Shown here: positions 1-8,448 of the stretch, one piece after another | How the letters are laid out: every line of letters begins with the position of its first letter | Numbering within the stretch: position 1 is the stretch's first letter | NCBI GenBank assembly: GCA_035631655.1 | Contig: DASQIH010000308.1 | Span: 1-16,371 of the forward strand | Reading direction: 5' to 3' | DNA length: 16,371 nucleotides | Source of the DNA: Gp1-AA122 sp035631655 | GTDB lineage: Bacteria; Acidobacteriota; Terriglobia; Terriglobales; Acidobacteriaceae | The notes under the pieces: model-generated | Database searches by the model: none | What the model saw: the letters and a program-made list of their open reading frames with translations, nothing else | What the model was told of the DNA's origin: nothing | Made by a program: the position numbers and the translations under genes

Positions 1-1
1 T

Positions 2-232
2 GCGAGGAATGCAGAGCGGATGCGTTATCCAAAATTTCGCCGCCAACACTTGTTTGTTGGCTCGGGTGTGATTGAAGCTGGATGCAAGACGGTGATCGGC
101 TCTCGTCTCAAACAATCGGGAATGTTCTGGACCGTCCGGGGAGCCAACGCCATCCTGGCGCTGCGCTGCTCTCATCTCAATGGACGCTTTGAGGACTATT
201 GGGAGGAGCGCCGCGAGGCTCGGGCGGCATGA
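2..232 (+). mobile_element. 3' end of an ISKra4-type transposase, cut by the window edge
   Basis: The reading frame is open to the left edge of the window, so only the last 76 or so residues are visible. They contain the block GSGVIEAGCKTVIGSRLKQS followed by GMFWTVRGANAILALRCSHL and a terminal FEDYWEERR. I recognise this as the C-terminal signature of ISKra4-family transposases, which include the acidic residue of the catalytic core (GSGVIEAGCK). The frame ends at TGA 230-232. I cannot tell whether the upstream part is intact. The right inverted repeat and target duplication of the element could not be identified in the following 150 bases. An internal ATG at base 20 is not a real start, because the family pattern continues upstream of it. 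The family call comes from memory of motifs, not from a search. Confidence 0.75.
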
Positions 233-284
233 AATCCACTTCTATGTCGCCCGCCCAGTACTAAGATCAACCTGATCATCGACG

Positions 285-319
285 GCTGGGCTAATGGGAT
301 GGTTGGATCATTAGCCAGC
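285..319. other. strong hairpin between the transposase end and the beta-helix gene
   Basis: GCTGGGCTAATG (285-296) can pair with CATTAGCCAGC (309-319). The stem has 11 base pairs with a single bulged G, and the 12-base loop reads GGATGGTTGGAT. There is no T tract on either side, so it is not a classic intrinsic terminator. It could lie near the right end of the insertion element, or form in the leader RNA of the beta-helix gene, which starts 68 bases downstream. Its function is unknown. Confidence 0.4.
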
Positions 320-386
320 GACACTTCTGGGCTGAGTTCCCCCTCAACTACACATCGCTCGAACTGGTTTCCCAAAGAGGTGAAAA

Positions 387-1544
387 ATGAGAACCTTGTT
401 CTTGCTGGCCACGCTGCCGCTGTTTGTCGCACGTGTCACGTTGGCTGACAAGGTTGCGGTGGGAACTTGCCAACCTAAACTTACCAGCTTTACCAGCATC
501 CAGGCCGCTGTGGATAGCGTTCCGCCCGGCTCGACTGTTTTAGTGTGTCCGGGCGTTTACCCGGAGCAAGTCACGATTTTGCGGCCTCTCACGCTGCAGG
601 GTATTGCGGACGGCAATCTCAACCAAGTCTTGATCACGGTGCCCAGCGATGGCTTGGCCGCCAACGTGACCAGCATGTCTGGCGAGGCGGTGGCCGCCCA
701 AGTGCTTGTCCAGCACGCCGGCCCGGTAAACATTACCAACATTGCCGTAGACGGCACGGGTGGGGACCAGGGATGTGCTACGTCGGGCACGTGGCTGGCG
801 GGGATTTTCTACGGCCCGGGCTCCTCAGGCGCCATAAACCAAGTCAGGGCCAGTGGCCAGATGGATGGAGGCTGTGGTGTCGGGATTTGGGCAGAAAATG
901 CCGACGGCTCGAACCAGCATGTAAATATTCAGGGCAGCAGTGTGCATGATGTGGATGGCGCTGGCATTTTCGCGGGCAGCGGTCCGACGCCAACTCTTAC
1001 CGCCAACGTCAGAGACAATTTTGTCTCCGCGCCCGGAGCTCTCGGGGTGGTATTGAGCAACGTCCACGGTGAAATCACGGGCAATGATGTGAGCGATGCT
1101 CTGGCCGGCATCTTTGACTTGGCTCGCGGAGTTAATGTCTCTTCCAATAATGTGACCTCCACGGCGTTTGGGGTGCTGCTTCTAGCCGGTGGTTCGATCG
1201 AATCCAACGATATAGTGAACTCTGGCATCGCAATCGTCCTGGACGCCGCCGGTGGCAACGTTCAATCCAACCGTATAACGTTGGCGGCGACGGCCGGGGT
1301 TGAGTTCAGTTGCCACGCCAGCACTGTAGCCCACAACACGATCAACGATGCCGCAATTGGACTCAGTGATGTACCTTTGAGCTTCAAGGGATCGAATACC
1401 TTCACCAACACCGGAATGATGCTCACCGGTGGCTGCGTTGCCGCGGCAGCACTGACTTCAATGCAAGCGGCTTCCCAACCGGCTGGGCCGAGTTCACTCT
1501 CGCAGTGGCGCACGCCCGCCAACCCGTTCGGCTTGCGCCCGTGA
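387..1544 (+). CDS. secreted right-handed parallel beta-helix repeat protein
   Basis: The 385-residue product begins with a signal peptide (residues 1-20: Arg, a hydrophobic stretch, then a TLA cleavage site before DKV). The pattern after it, FTSIQAAVDSVPPGSTVLVC, followed by PGVYPEQVTI and LRPLTLQG (about residues 35-75), is the usual opening of pectate-lyase-like or NosD/DUF1565 parallel beta-helix proteins. The rest consists of short repeats rich in Gly, Asn and Val (such as VRDNFVS, GNDVSDAL, SNNVTST, ESNDIVNSG and QSNRITL), which matches the rungs of a beta-helix. A good ribosome binding site (AGAGGTG) lies just before the ATG. The protein should be exported. Family members bind or cleave polysaccharides, or are surface proteins. 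I see no catalytic residues that would fix a substrate. It follows an insertion-element remnant, so it may be accessory DNA. Confidence 0.75.
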   Translation: MRTLFLLATLPLFVARVTLADKVAVGTCQPKLTSFTSIQAAVDSVPPGSTVLVCPGVYPEQVTILRPLTLQGIADGNLNQVLITVPSDGLAANVTSMSGEAVAAQVLVQHAGPVNITNIAVDGTGGDQGCATSGTWLAGIFYGPGSSGAINQVRASGQMDGGCGVGIWAENADGSNQHVNIQGSSVHDVDGAGIFAGSGPTPTLTANVRDNFVSAPGALGVVLSNVHGEITGNDVSDALAGIFDLARGVNVSSNNVTSTAFGVLLLAGGSIESNDIVNSGIAIVLDAAGGNVQSNRITLAATAGVEFSCHASTVAHNTINDAAIGLSDVPLSFKGSNTFTNTGMMLTGGCVAAAALTSMQAASQPAGPSSLSQWRTPANPFGLRP

Positions 1545-1555
1545 GGCAAAAAGAA

Positions 1556-1588
1556 GGGAGGCCCCCACTTTCTGATCGTTGACCTCCC
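1556..1588. terminator. weak candidate stem-loop after the beta-helix gene
   Basis: GGGAGG (1556-1561) is complementary to CCTCCC (1583-1588), with a 21-base loop, 12 bases after the beta-helix stop codon. On the plus strand it is followed by A residues, not T. On the minus strand it is followed by a TTCTTTTT stretch, so it would work better as a second terminator for the minus-strand aceA transcript. The long loop makes it weak. Confidence 0.25.
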
Positions 1589-1704
1589 CAAAACAACCTG
1601 GAACTCCCCCCTTCCTCACGCTTTGTGCGGGGCAGGGGTTTTTGCGAAAACCATTAATTACGGAGCCGACTCGGCGTGAGAGCAGTGCGAAGCTGCGTCC
1701 CCTC

Positions 1705-1734
1705 AAAAAAAGAGACGCGGCAAGCCGCGTCTCT
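1705..1734 (-). terminator. intrinsic terminator of aceA
   Basis: AGAGACGCGG (1711-1720) pairs perfectly with CCGCGTCTCT (1725-1734) around a CAAG loop. Read on the minus strand, the 10-bp GC-rich stem is followed at once by seven T residues (1705-1711). This is a textbook rho-independent terminator about 33 bases past the aceA stop codon. The A run on the plus strand side makes it unsuitable for the beta-helix gene. Confidence 0.85.
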
Positions 1735-1766
1735 ACTGTGGTTAGCGGAACCGTGGTTAACGGAGG

Positions 1767-3164
<1,398 letters not shown>

Positions 3165-3256
3165 ACTTCCTCTTTCCATCAGAATTTGCGAATTGCCAGC
3201 TCGGGCCAGCGAGCTAGCTCCCCACGTTCTTACGTTCCTGCGCGAAGGTTGAGTTG

Positions 3257-3285
3257 ATTCTGCGGCGAAACCGTCAGTCAGTCAA
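3257..3285 (-). promoter_or_regulatory. sigma70-like promoter of aceA
   Basis: On the minus strand TTGACT (3280-3285, five of six consensus bases) is followed after exactly 17 bases by CAGAAT (3257-3262, four of six). Transcription would begin near 3250, giving a leader of about 85 bases before the aceA ATG at 3164. A short palindrome, TCAGT-CAA-ACTGA (3278-3290), overlaps the -35 box and may be an operator. This is read from the sequence only. Confidence 0.5.
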
Positions 3286-3297
3286 ACTGATTGTCGT

Positions 3298-3338
3298 TAT
3301 CATCTTGATAGAAAAAGGTTATCAGGTAGCGTAAGATA
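3298..3338. promoter_or_regulatory. candidate LysR-type operator pair in the aceA-lysR gap
   Basis: Two inverted repeats built from the same half-sites lie side by side: TATC-N5-GATA (3298-3310) and TATC-N11-GATA (3320-3338). Their left half-sites are 22 bp apart, about two helical turns. Relative to the inferred aceA start near 3250 they are centred at roughly -54 and -79. LysR-type regulators usually hold dyads in this region. The site is also just upstream of the lysR gene itself, which would allow autoregulation. This assignment is an inference. Confidence 0.4.
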
Positions 3339-3369
3339 CAGCTTTTACAGGGCGACCGGAGAAGCCGGC

Positions 3370-4311
3370 ATGGAAATCGACCAGGTAGAAACTTTCTTAG
3401 CGGTAGCGACTTACGGGGGATTTCACCGCGCCGCCGAGGCCCTGCGCGTCAGCCAGCCCGCTGTGAGTGCGCGCATCCGCGCCCTGGAAAATTCTTTGGG
3501 GGTTACCCTTTTTACCCGAGGCCCCGCCAACCTGTCCTTATCCCCTGCCGGCAAGGCCCTGCGTCCCCATGCCGAGCAACTGCTTCGCACCGTGGCCCTG
3601 GCTCGCCAGGCCGTACACGAACTGCAGCCTTCGGCGGGCGGCGCGTTGCGTATCGCCGCTGCGCTTTCCATCTGCACTTATTTGTTGCCGGACGTCATCA
3701 AGGAATACCAGTCAGCCAACCCGAAAGTGATGGTTACGGTTCGCTCTGGGAATTCTCTGCAGGTGCTCAAGATGGTGGTAGACGGCGAGGTGGATATCGG
3801 TCTGGCCCGCTCCCTCAATCATCCCGAAGTTGAGACCATGACCTTGCGCGATGATCCGCTGATTCTGGTCGGCCATCCCACGCATCCGGCGGTCCGCAAG
3901 CGGCGGGTGCGCCTGGAGGAAGTCGAATCCTGGCCGCTGATTTTTTATGATCGCGGATCCAGTGACTGGACGCTCAGTCTAGGCCTGTTCCGACGAGCAG
4001 GCCTGTTGCCGAACGTCGTGCTGGAGGTCGAAACCATCGAAGCTTGCAAGCGAATGATCGAGCGCAAGCTTGGCTTGGGTTTCCTGCCGCAGATTGCCGT
4101 CATTCACGAACTTCGGGAAGGCAAACTGGTCGCCATCGAGATCGTCAATGCCGAGCCGCTGCACCGTAACCTGGATGTAATCCATCCGCGTCATCGTCCG
4201 CTGAGCCGAGATGCGCAAGCTTTCCTCCATCTGCTGCGCACAGCAGCGGATAGCGCCGTTCCCAAGAAGTCCGGCAAACCCAGGGCACGGCGAGGCGCGC
4301 GCAATATTTAG
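3370..4311 (+). CDS. LysR-family transcriptional regulator, probably of aceA
   Basis: The 313-residue protein has the N-terminal winged helix-turn-helix of LysR proteins: VETFLAVATYGGFHRAAEAL, then RVSQPAVSARIRALENSLGV and TLFTR, about residues 6-50. A linker helix follows, and then the periplasmic-binding-protein-like effector domain (about 90-295, starting LRIAAALSICTYLLPDVI). GGAG at 3358-3361 lies eight bases before the ATG and supports this start. The gene is divergent from aceA across about 205 bp, the usual arrangement of a LysR protein with its target, so control of the glyoxylate shunt is likely. The inducer cannot be read from the sequence. The basic tail (KKSGKPRARRGARNI) lies outside the conserved fold. 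The stop codon overlaps the end of the convergent mechanosensitive-channel gene by 4 bp. Confidence 0.92.
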   Translation: MEIDQVETFLAVATYGGFHRAAEALRVSQPAVSARIRALENSLGVTLFTRGPANLSLSPAGKALRPHAEQLLRTVALARQAVHELQPSAGGALRIAAALSICTYLLPDVIKEYQSANPKVMVTVRSGNSLQVLKMVVDGEVDIGLARSLNHPEVETMTLRDDPLILVGHPTHPAVRKRRVRLEEVESWPLIFYDRGSSDWTLSLGLFRRAGLLPNVVLEVETIEACKRMIERKLGLGFLPQIAVIHELREGKLVAIEIVNAEPLHRNLDVIHPRHRPLSRDAQAFLHLLRTAADSAVPKKSGKPRARRGARNI

Positions 4312-6311
4312 CTGGTCGCCGCGTTCGAGGGAGTGAGATCGGTTCGCAACCGTATGCTGGGGGTTCCGGAACCCGCCAGTTTCAGCTTAGGCTCGCGATC
4401 GATCGCTTTCAGCAACTCCCGGGTAACTCGATCATCGATTTCGGCAGCGCGTTGCAGGTCGACGGGAAACCCAATCACCGCCTCCAGGCCAACCTGGGTC
4501 AGGCGTAACCGGCTCCTCGGGCGCAATTCGCTGACCGGCGTGCCCGCCAGCGTTCGCTCCATTTGCCTGCGCTGGCGCTCCATTTCCTCGCGATAGTCGG
4601 CGAATACCGCTTCCACTACCCCTAGCAGGCGTTCTTCCGCTACCTGATAGTCGCTGTCCGGCGACAGAGTGAGAGTAATCTCATGCCAAACAAAATTGGT
4701 GCCGGGAATCTGTTTGAAGAGGCCGGAGGCAGGCTGGAAAACGAGGGAATTGGAGAACGCGACCACACGTCCGGTGGGGCTTCCCGCCCCGGTGCTGCTC
4801 AATTCCATCAGGTGAAAGCGCACCAGTCCAATATCGACCACCTCGCCGGTTACCCCCGCGACCTGCACCCGATCTCCCACCCGCAGGCCAAACCTGCCGA
4901 TCAGGAAAAAGTAGCCGGCAATCGAAAGAATGACGTTCTGCAGAGCCACGGCGACGCCTGCCGTCAGCAGGCCGGCAAAGGTTGCGACCGAACCTAACTG
5001 GCTGGCGAAAGCAAACGCAATCACGATGCAGATCACGAACCAGAGAACGATTTTCCGAAGCAGAAGGAACTGGTAGCGCCGGCGCGGGTCGTGCACGTAG
5101 CGAAAGATGGTTTTGCGCCACAGTTCCGCCCCTACGACGACAACAATGAGCACCCCCGCCAGAATAGCCAGCCTGAGCAACAGGCCTCTCAAAGCCGCCC
5201 TGTACTCGATCCTGACCGCGCCTCTCCAGTTGTTGAGGCTCCTCTTGTAGAGGTCGAGCAGTATTCCCAGCTTGCTTAAAGGAAGAACCGCTTGGGAAAC
5301 CGGTTTGAATTGCGCAGTCAGCGCGTCAAGTTGCTTCTTCTGTTGGGCAAGAATGTTCGGATCATTGGAGTCGGGTTGGTTGGCGAGCTGGTCGCCTTGT
5401 TGGGACAGCTCCTTGAGCTTGTTGATCAGAGGAGCTCGTAGTTGTTTGGCGGTCCCGGATAGCTCGTCGGTCATCCCAATGGTTTGATCGATGACGTGGA
5501 TTTTGCCCGAGAACTCGAAAAGATCGCCGGTCAGCCCCCAGATGCCAGAAGGACCGGGCGGGCTGTTTCCGCCAACGGAACTGGTAGTCAGCTGATGACT
5601 GGCGGAGTTGTTTTCCTCCTTGCCTAAGGTTTGGGTCAATTCGGGCGGGAGCGCGCGCGCCATCGCCTCGATTTGCGCCCGCAGCCCGGTAGCTCCCAGC
5701 CCGCTGGTGCTGGCTCCGCTGACAAACTCAACCATACTGCGAAGGGCGTCCCTACGGGCATTGGCCAGGTCGAGCTCACTTTGCACTTCGGCGATGGCGG
5801 ACTGCAGAGACTTGCGGTTGCGTCCGTTGGCCGTGTCCAGCTTCTCCCGGAGCCGCTCCAATTCGGCTTGCGTATCGCGGATCTGATTGTCCAGTTTCGC
5901 CGACAACTGCAGCAGCGCCTGATAACGCGCCAAGCCAGGATTCTGGCTTTGGCCCTCCTTCGAGTTCGCTTGTTTGGCCAGAGCGTCGGCTTGCGCGCGG
6001 CCAAAATCAAAAGCCAGCCGCACCACTTGATTGGCAATCTGACGATTGTCGTTGACCACAATGGCGTCGCTCGGCTCTTTCGCAATCTGGCTTTCCGCCG
6101 TCAATTGGCGATACCAATTAATGGTTTGCGACAGGAACTGAATGATTTCTTGTGGATCGGGAGTGGTTGCGGCAGAGGTCTGAGAGTTGGCAACGCCTGG
6201 TCCGGCGGCGAGGAAGATGGCCACAAGGATCGAAGAACGAAGGAGAACTCTGGTCCGCAAAGACGAAACAGTTGTCCCCCCGGAACGTGCTTTCGCTGCT
6301 GGGAGTAGCAT
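4308..6311 (-). CDS. MscS-family mechanosensitive channel with large N-terminal coiled-coil domain
   Basis: This 667-residue inner-membrane protein starts with a signal sequence (about residues 21-43, cleavage near VANSQ). A hydrophilic, coil-rich region follows (about 45-370; heptad-like helices at 128-195 and 285-345). Three membrane segments come next: 374-396, 417-437, and the pore helix region 441-471. The MscS beta-domain signature (GLRVGDRVQVAG, VTGEVVDIGLVRF) is at 475-499. Family members open when membrane tension rises and release solutes during hypo-osmotic shock. The large extra-cytoplasmic N-terminus resembles the MscK/MscM plan more than the compact E. coli MscS, which has about 286 residues. 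AGAGG lies just before the ATG. The signal sequence has an unusually long, partly polar start, but I see no better start codon. The gene converges on lysR with a 4-bp overlap (4308-4311), so the two mRNAs are antisense at their ends. Confidence 0.88.
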   Translation of the reverse strand: MLLPAAKARSGGTTVSSLRTRVLLRSSILVAIFLAAGPGVANSQTSAATTPDPQEIIQFLSQTINWYRQLTAESQIAKEPSDAIVVNDNRQIANQVVRLAFDFGRAQADALAKQANSKEGQSQNPGLARYQALLQLSAKLDNQIRDTQAELERLREKLDTANGRNRKSLQSAIAEVQSELDLANARRDALRSMVEFVSGASTSGLGATGLRAQIEAMARALPPELTQTLGKEENNSASHQLTTSSVGGNSPPGPSGIWGLTGDLFEFSGKIHVIDQTIGMTDELSGTAKQLRAPLINKLKELSQQGDQLANQPDSNDPNILAQQKKQLDALTAQFKPVSQAVLPLSKLGILLDLYKRSLNNWRGAVRIEYRAALRGLLLRLAILAGVLIVVVVGAELWRKTIFRYVHDPRRRYQFLLLRKIVLWFVICIVIAFAFASQLGSVATFAGLLTAGVAVALQNVILSIAGYFFLIGRFGLRVGDRVQVAGVTGEVVDIGLVRFHLMELSSTGAGSPTGRVVAFSNSLVFQPASGLFKQIPGTNFVWHEITLTLSPDSDYQVAEERLLGVVEAVFADYREEMERQRRQMERTLAGTPVSELRPRSRLRLTQVGLEAVIGFPVDLQRAAEIDDRVTRELLKAIDREPKLKLAGSGTPSIRLRTDLTPSNAATS

Positions 6312-6454
6312 GACCCTCTAAGGATGAAACTCTTAGTTTAAATGACTGAGATGCCAGACAGGCGGCTTGAAGTTCTCAAAAAACAGAGTGCTTATCTGGT
6401 TGATATAACCCACGCATAGAGTCGCTACCGGCGAGTCGGCCGGGTTTGCAACCT

Positions 6455-6472
6455 ATTACCTGAGCAGGTAAT
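6455..6472. repeat. inverted repeat over the stop codon of the small membrane-protein gene
   Basis: ATTACCT (6455-6461) and AGGTAAT (6466-6472) form a perfect 7-bp stem with a GAGC loop. The stem covers the last codons and the stop codon of the small gene. No T tract follows on the minus strand, so termination is uncertain. A second short GC-rich stem, CCGGC/GCCGG, lies just beyond (about 6428-6443). Confidence 0.3.
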
Positions 6473-6722
6473 GGAAGGTAGTGTAAGCCGTGGCGCAGAG
6501 AAGCAAGGCAAGACCTCCCACCTGCCCACCGCGTTTGAATAGTGGCGCCTTGCCTTCCAGCTTTGCGATTGCAGCTAGAACTTCTGATCGCCGGGTCTGG
6601 CGGGCGACATAAACATCCTCATCGCCGCGATCCGGATCATACTCGTGGAGCCTGTTGAGTACATCAATTGTCTCAAGTTCCTTGTGCAACCTGGCCAATT
6701 TCCTTCCCCGCCATTCCAACAT
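6456..6722 (-). CDS. small single-TM protein of unknown function
   Basis: The product is 88 residues from the ATG at 6720-6722. This start is chosen because GGAAGG lies six bases upstream of it. An earlier in-frame ATG at 6744-6746 has no such site and would add eight residues. The first 60 residues are charged and predicted helical (MLEWRGRKLARLHKELETID, then LNRLHEYDPDRGDEDVYVAR, then further Arg/Glu). The last 20 form one membrane segment (GGLALLLCATAYTTFHYLL), so it should be a tail-anchored inner-membrane protein with a cytoplasmic coil. I do not recognise the family. It lies upstream of the mechanosensitive channel on the same strand with a 144-bp gap, too far to assume an operon. Confidence 0.6.
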   Translation of the reverse strand: MLEWRGRKLARLHKELETIDVLNRLHEYDPDRGDEDVYVARQTRRSEVLAAIAKLEGKAPLFKRGGQVGGLALLLCATAYTTFHYLLR

Positions 6723-7065
6723 AATTCGCCTTCCTGACGCATTCAAGTCCGCCCAGTGTATGTACCTGGACCGACGAACGCATACGGCAAATCCTGTAAA
6801 GAGTAACCAATTTTTCCTGAGATTCTGCTGATTCCCTGCCTTACAATTCTTGACGAGTGCTGAAGAAGATCATGTCGAAATCCAGGATTTGGGGAGTAAG
6901 CAGACGGAATCAAATGCTGGTTCTGCATCCACTCTCTCCTAAAACCAAGAAGTGGATTCGCGTCGCTAATGCAGCGAGTTGAAGTTTTGCCGTTACTGTT
7001 GAAATCACGCTTGCACTCATCACCGCTCAAAGGTGTGCGTTACGAATCACTAGACGCGCTGTCTT
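6723..7065. other. 343-bp stretch with no convincing gene
   Basis: This gap is less GC-rich than its neighbours. It has one open frame on the minus strand (6743-7030, 95 codons), but its product is compositionally odd, has no domain or membrane segment that I recognise, and overlaps the rejected upstream start of the small protein. I found no strong hairpin with a T tract and no tRNA-like fold. It may hold the promoter of the small membrane-protein gene and the 3' end of the reductase transcript, but no clear -35/-10 pair stands out. Confidence 0.4.
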
Positions 7066-8262
7066 TTAGGAGGGTGTTTTCACTCCGATTTGCATGGGCG
7101 CTTCGCGCCTGCGCAATCCCAGCGCGCTGACCGCGCTTTCCGCCACCATAAAGGGCAAAGTGCGGTAGAGGCGTTGCCGCAAGTTCAGATATCCTTGTGT
7201 CCCGGAGAACATGTCGCACATGAGCTGCTGGAAACGGGGGCTGTGCGCAGTGAACTGCACCATGCGTTCGGTCACCGCTTCGCCCATCCATTGACCGGTG
7301 AAGAAGCGGTCGGCCACGCGTGCTGCCATCTCCAGCTCCGGCAGGAAATCTCTTCGCAGGAGTTCGCGATATAATTCGGGCCGGTTTGCCAGTAGCGCCT
7401 GGCTGAGTAGGTCAGCGGAACGCAGAGCGTAGTACAAGCCTTCTCCGGTGATCGGGTCTGTGAATCCGGCAGCATCGCCCACCATGGCCCAACCTTTGCC
7501 ACTTACGGGAGCCGTGCGCAAAGTGTTAGCGCTGAGTGCGGGCAGGACGTGTGCATAAAACTTGGCATCGCTGAACGTGAGCCCTGCGGCAGAGAGGCTT
7601 TCCTCCATCAAGATTCGTAACTCGGCAGTCGTCTTGCCGTTCAGCTTGCCGCAAATACCGGCGGAGGAGTGATCGACGCGGGGAAAAATCCAGACATAGC
7701 CGTGCAGGCCGGGCAGAAATTGTATTCGCATACAAGGACTGCTGCCGGGAATGAAGTAACCGGCTGTGGCCATCAGATCGTGGGCGGAAAACGCCCGCGA
7801 GAACTGGGCGCGGAAGGGATTGCGCGCTCCGGTGGCCAGAACGAGGTAGGCAGCTGTCAACTCACCAGAAGTCGTTTGAAGCTGCCATTCCCCAGTCCGG
7901 CCTTGCATACCGGTTACGCGGCTTTGTACAACCTGGGCGCCCGCTTGCCGAGCGCGATCCAGCAGCAAGCCGTTCAGCACGCGGCGAGAAAAAATGGCGA
8001 TGGGTTGATCCAGGTGAAAGCGGACACTCCTGCCCGCGGGGCTTATCAACTCGCAGTGCTCGACCCAATTGCGCTCCACCTGGGCATCACGCAGGAACGG
8101 ATACTGCACCAGAGCTTTGTGGGTGATGCCTCCGCCGCACGGTTTTTCCCAGGCCAGCTTCTCGTCGAGCAAAAGGACACCGCGGCCGGCACGGGCAAGT
8201 GCAGCTGCGGCAAGCGAACCGGCGGGGCCGGCGCCGATGACGGCAATGAGGTCGTTCTTCAC
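7066..8262 (-). CDS. geranylgeranyl reductase-family FAD-dependent oxidoreductase
   Basis: The 398-residue enzyme opens with the Rossmann FAD-binding motif GAGPAG (residues 10-15). WEKPCGGGITHKAL (38-51) matches the PCGGG block of geranylgeranyl reductases. GYVWIFPR (188-195) is the family's substrate-side motif, and GDAAGFTDPITGEGLYYAL (262-280) is the second FAD-binding site. Relatives reduce isoprenoid double bonds in geranylgeranyl chains of lipids or quinones, or halogenate or hydroxylate aromatic compounds. Here side-chain saturation of an isoprenoid lipid or menaquinone is the best guess. Translation must begin at the GTG (8260-8262), because the codon just upstream is a stop and the FAD motif follows within ten residues. 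A GGTGA sequence four bases before it could serve as ribosome binding site. No lipid-synthesis gene is nearby, so the substrate cannot be inferred from context. Confidence 0.83.
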   Translation of the reverse strand: MKNDLIAVIGAGPAGSLAAAALARAGRGVLLLDEKLAWEKPCGGGITHKALVQYPFLRDAQVERNWVEHCELISPAGRSVRFHLDQPIAIFSRRVLNGLLLDRARQAGAQVVQSRVTGMQGRTGEWQLQTTSGELTAAYLVLATGARNPFRAQFSRAFSAHDLMATAGYFIPGSSPCMRIQFLPGLHGYVWIFPRVDHSSAGICGKLNGKTTAELRILMEESLSAAGLTFSDAKFYAHVLPALSANTLRTAPVSGKGWAMVGDAAGFTDPITGEGLYYALRSADLLSQALLANRPELYRELLRRDFLPELEMAARVADRFFTGQWMGEAVTERMVQFTAHSPRFQQLMCDMFSGTQGYLNLRQRLYRTLPFMVAESAVSALGLRRREAPMQIGVKTPS

Positions 8263-8340
8263 TCATTCACCATGGGGAGATAGGCGGCCACAGGAATTCT
8301 AAAGGATTGGCGGTTCGAAACGCTGCGGCAACAGAACCGA

Positions 8341-8372
8341 AAAATGAAATGCCTCCCACAACGGGAGGCATT
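8341..8372 (-). terminator. intrinsic terminator after the two-TM small protein gene
   Basis: AATGCCTCCC (8348-8357) pairs perfectly with GGGAGGCATT (8363-8372) around an ACAAC loop. On the minus strand the 10-bp stem is followed by TTCATTTTT. It lies about 75 bases past the stop codon of the minus-strand gene at 8449-8721 and before the GTG of the reductase, so it separates these two transcripts. Confidence 0.7.
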
Positions 8373-8448
8373 ATCAGGGATGAACGCCAGAGATGTCAGG
8401 TGACTTCTGACGCCGATCGCATGCAGAAATGTGCCCCACTCACCCCAG

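Noticed and set aside
3274..3283. GTCAGTCAGTC short direct repeat as a CRISPR or iteron
   Set aside because: It is only a 4-base unit repeated about 2.5 times, with no spacer structure. It is better explained as part of the aceA promoter region.
5631..6308. 225-codon plus-strand frame opposite the mechanosensitive channel gene
   Set aside because: It is antisense to the coiled-coil region, rich in Arg/Gln, with no motif.
6743..7030. 95-codon minus-strand frame in the gap before the reductase's 3' end
   Set aside because: No ribosome binding site, domain or membrane segment is seen, and the composition is unlike a normal protein. It may be chance.
7669..8283. 204-codon plus-strand frame opposite the reductase
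   Set aside because: The minus strand carries FAD motifs across the same bases, and the plus-strand product has none.
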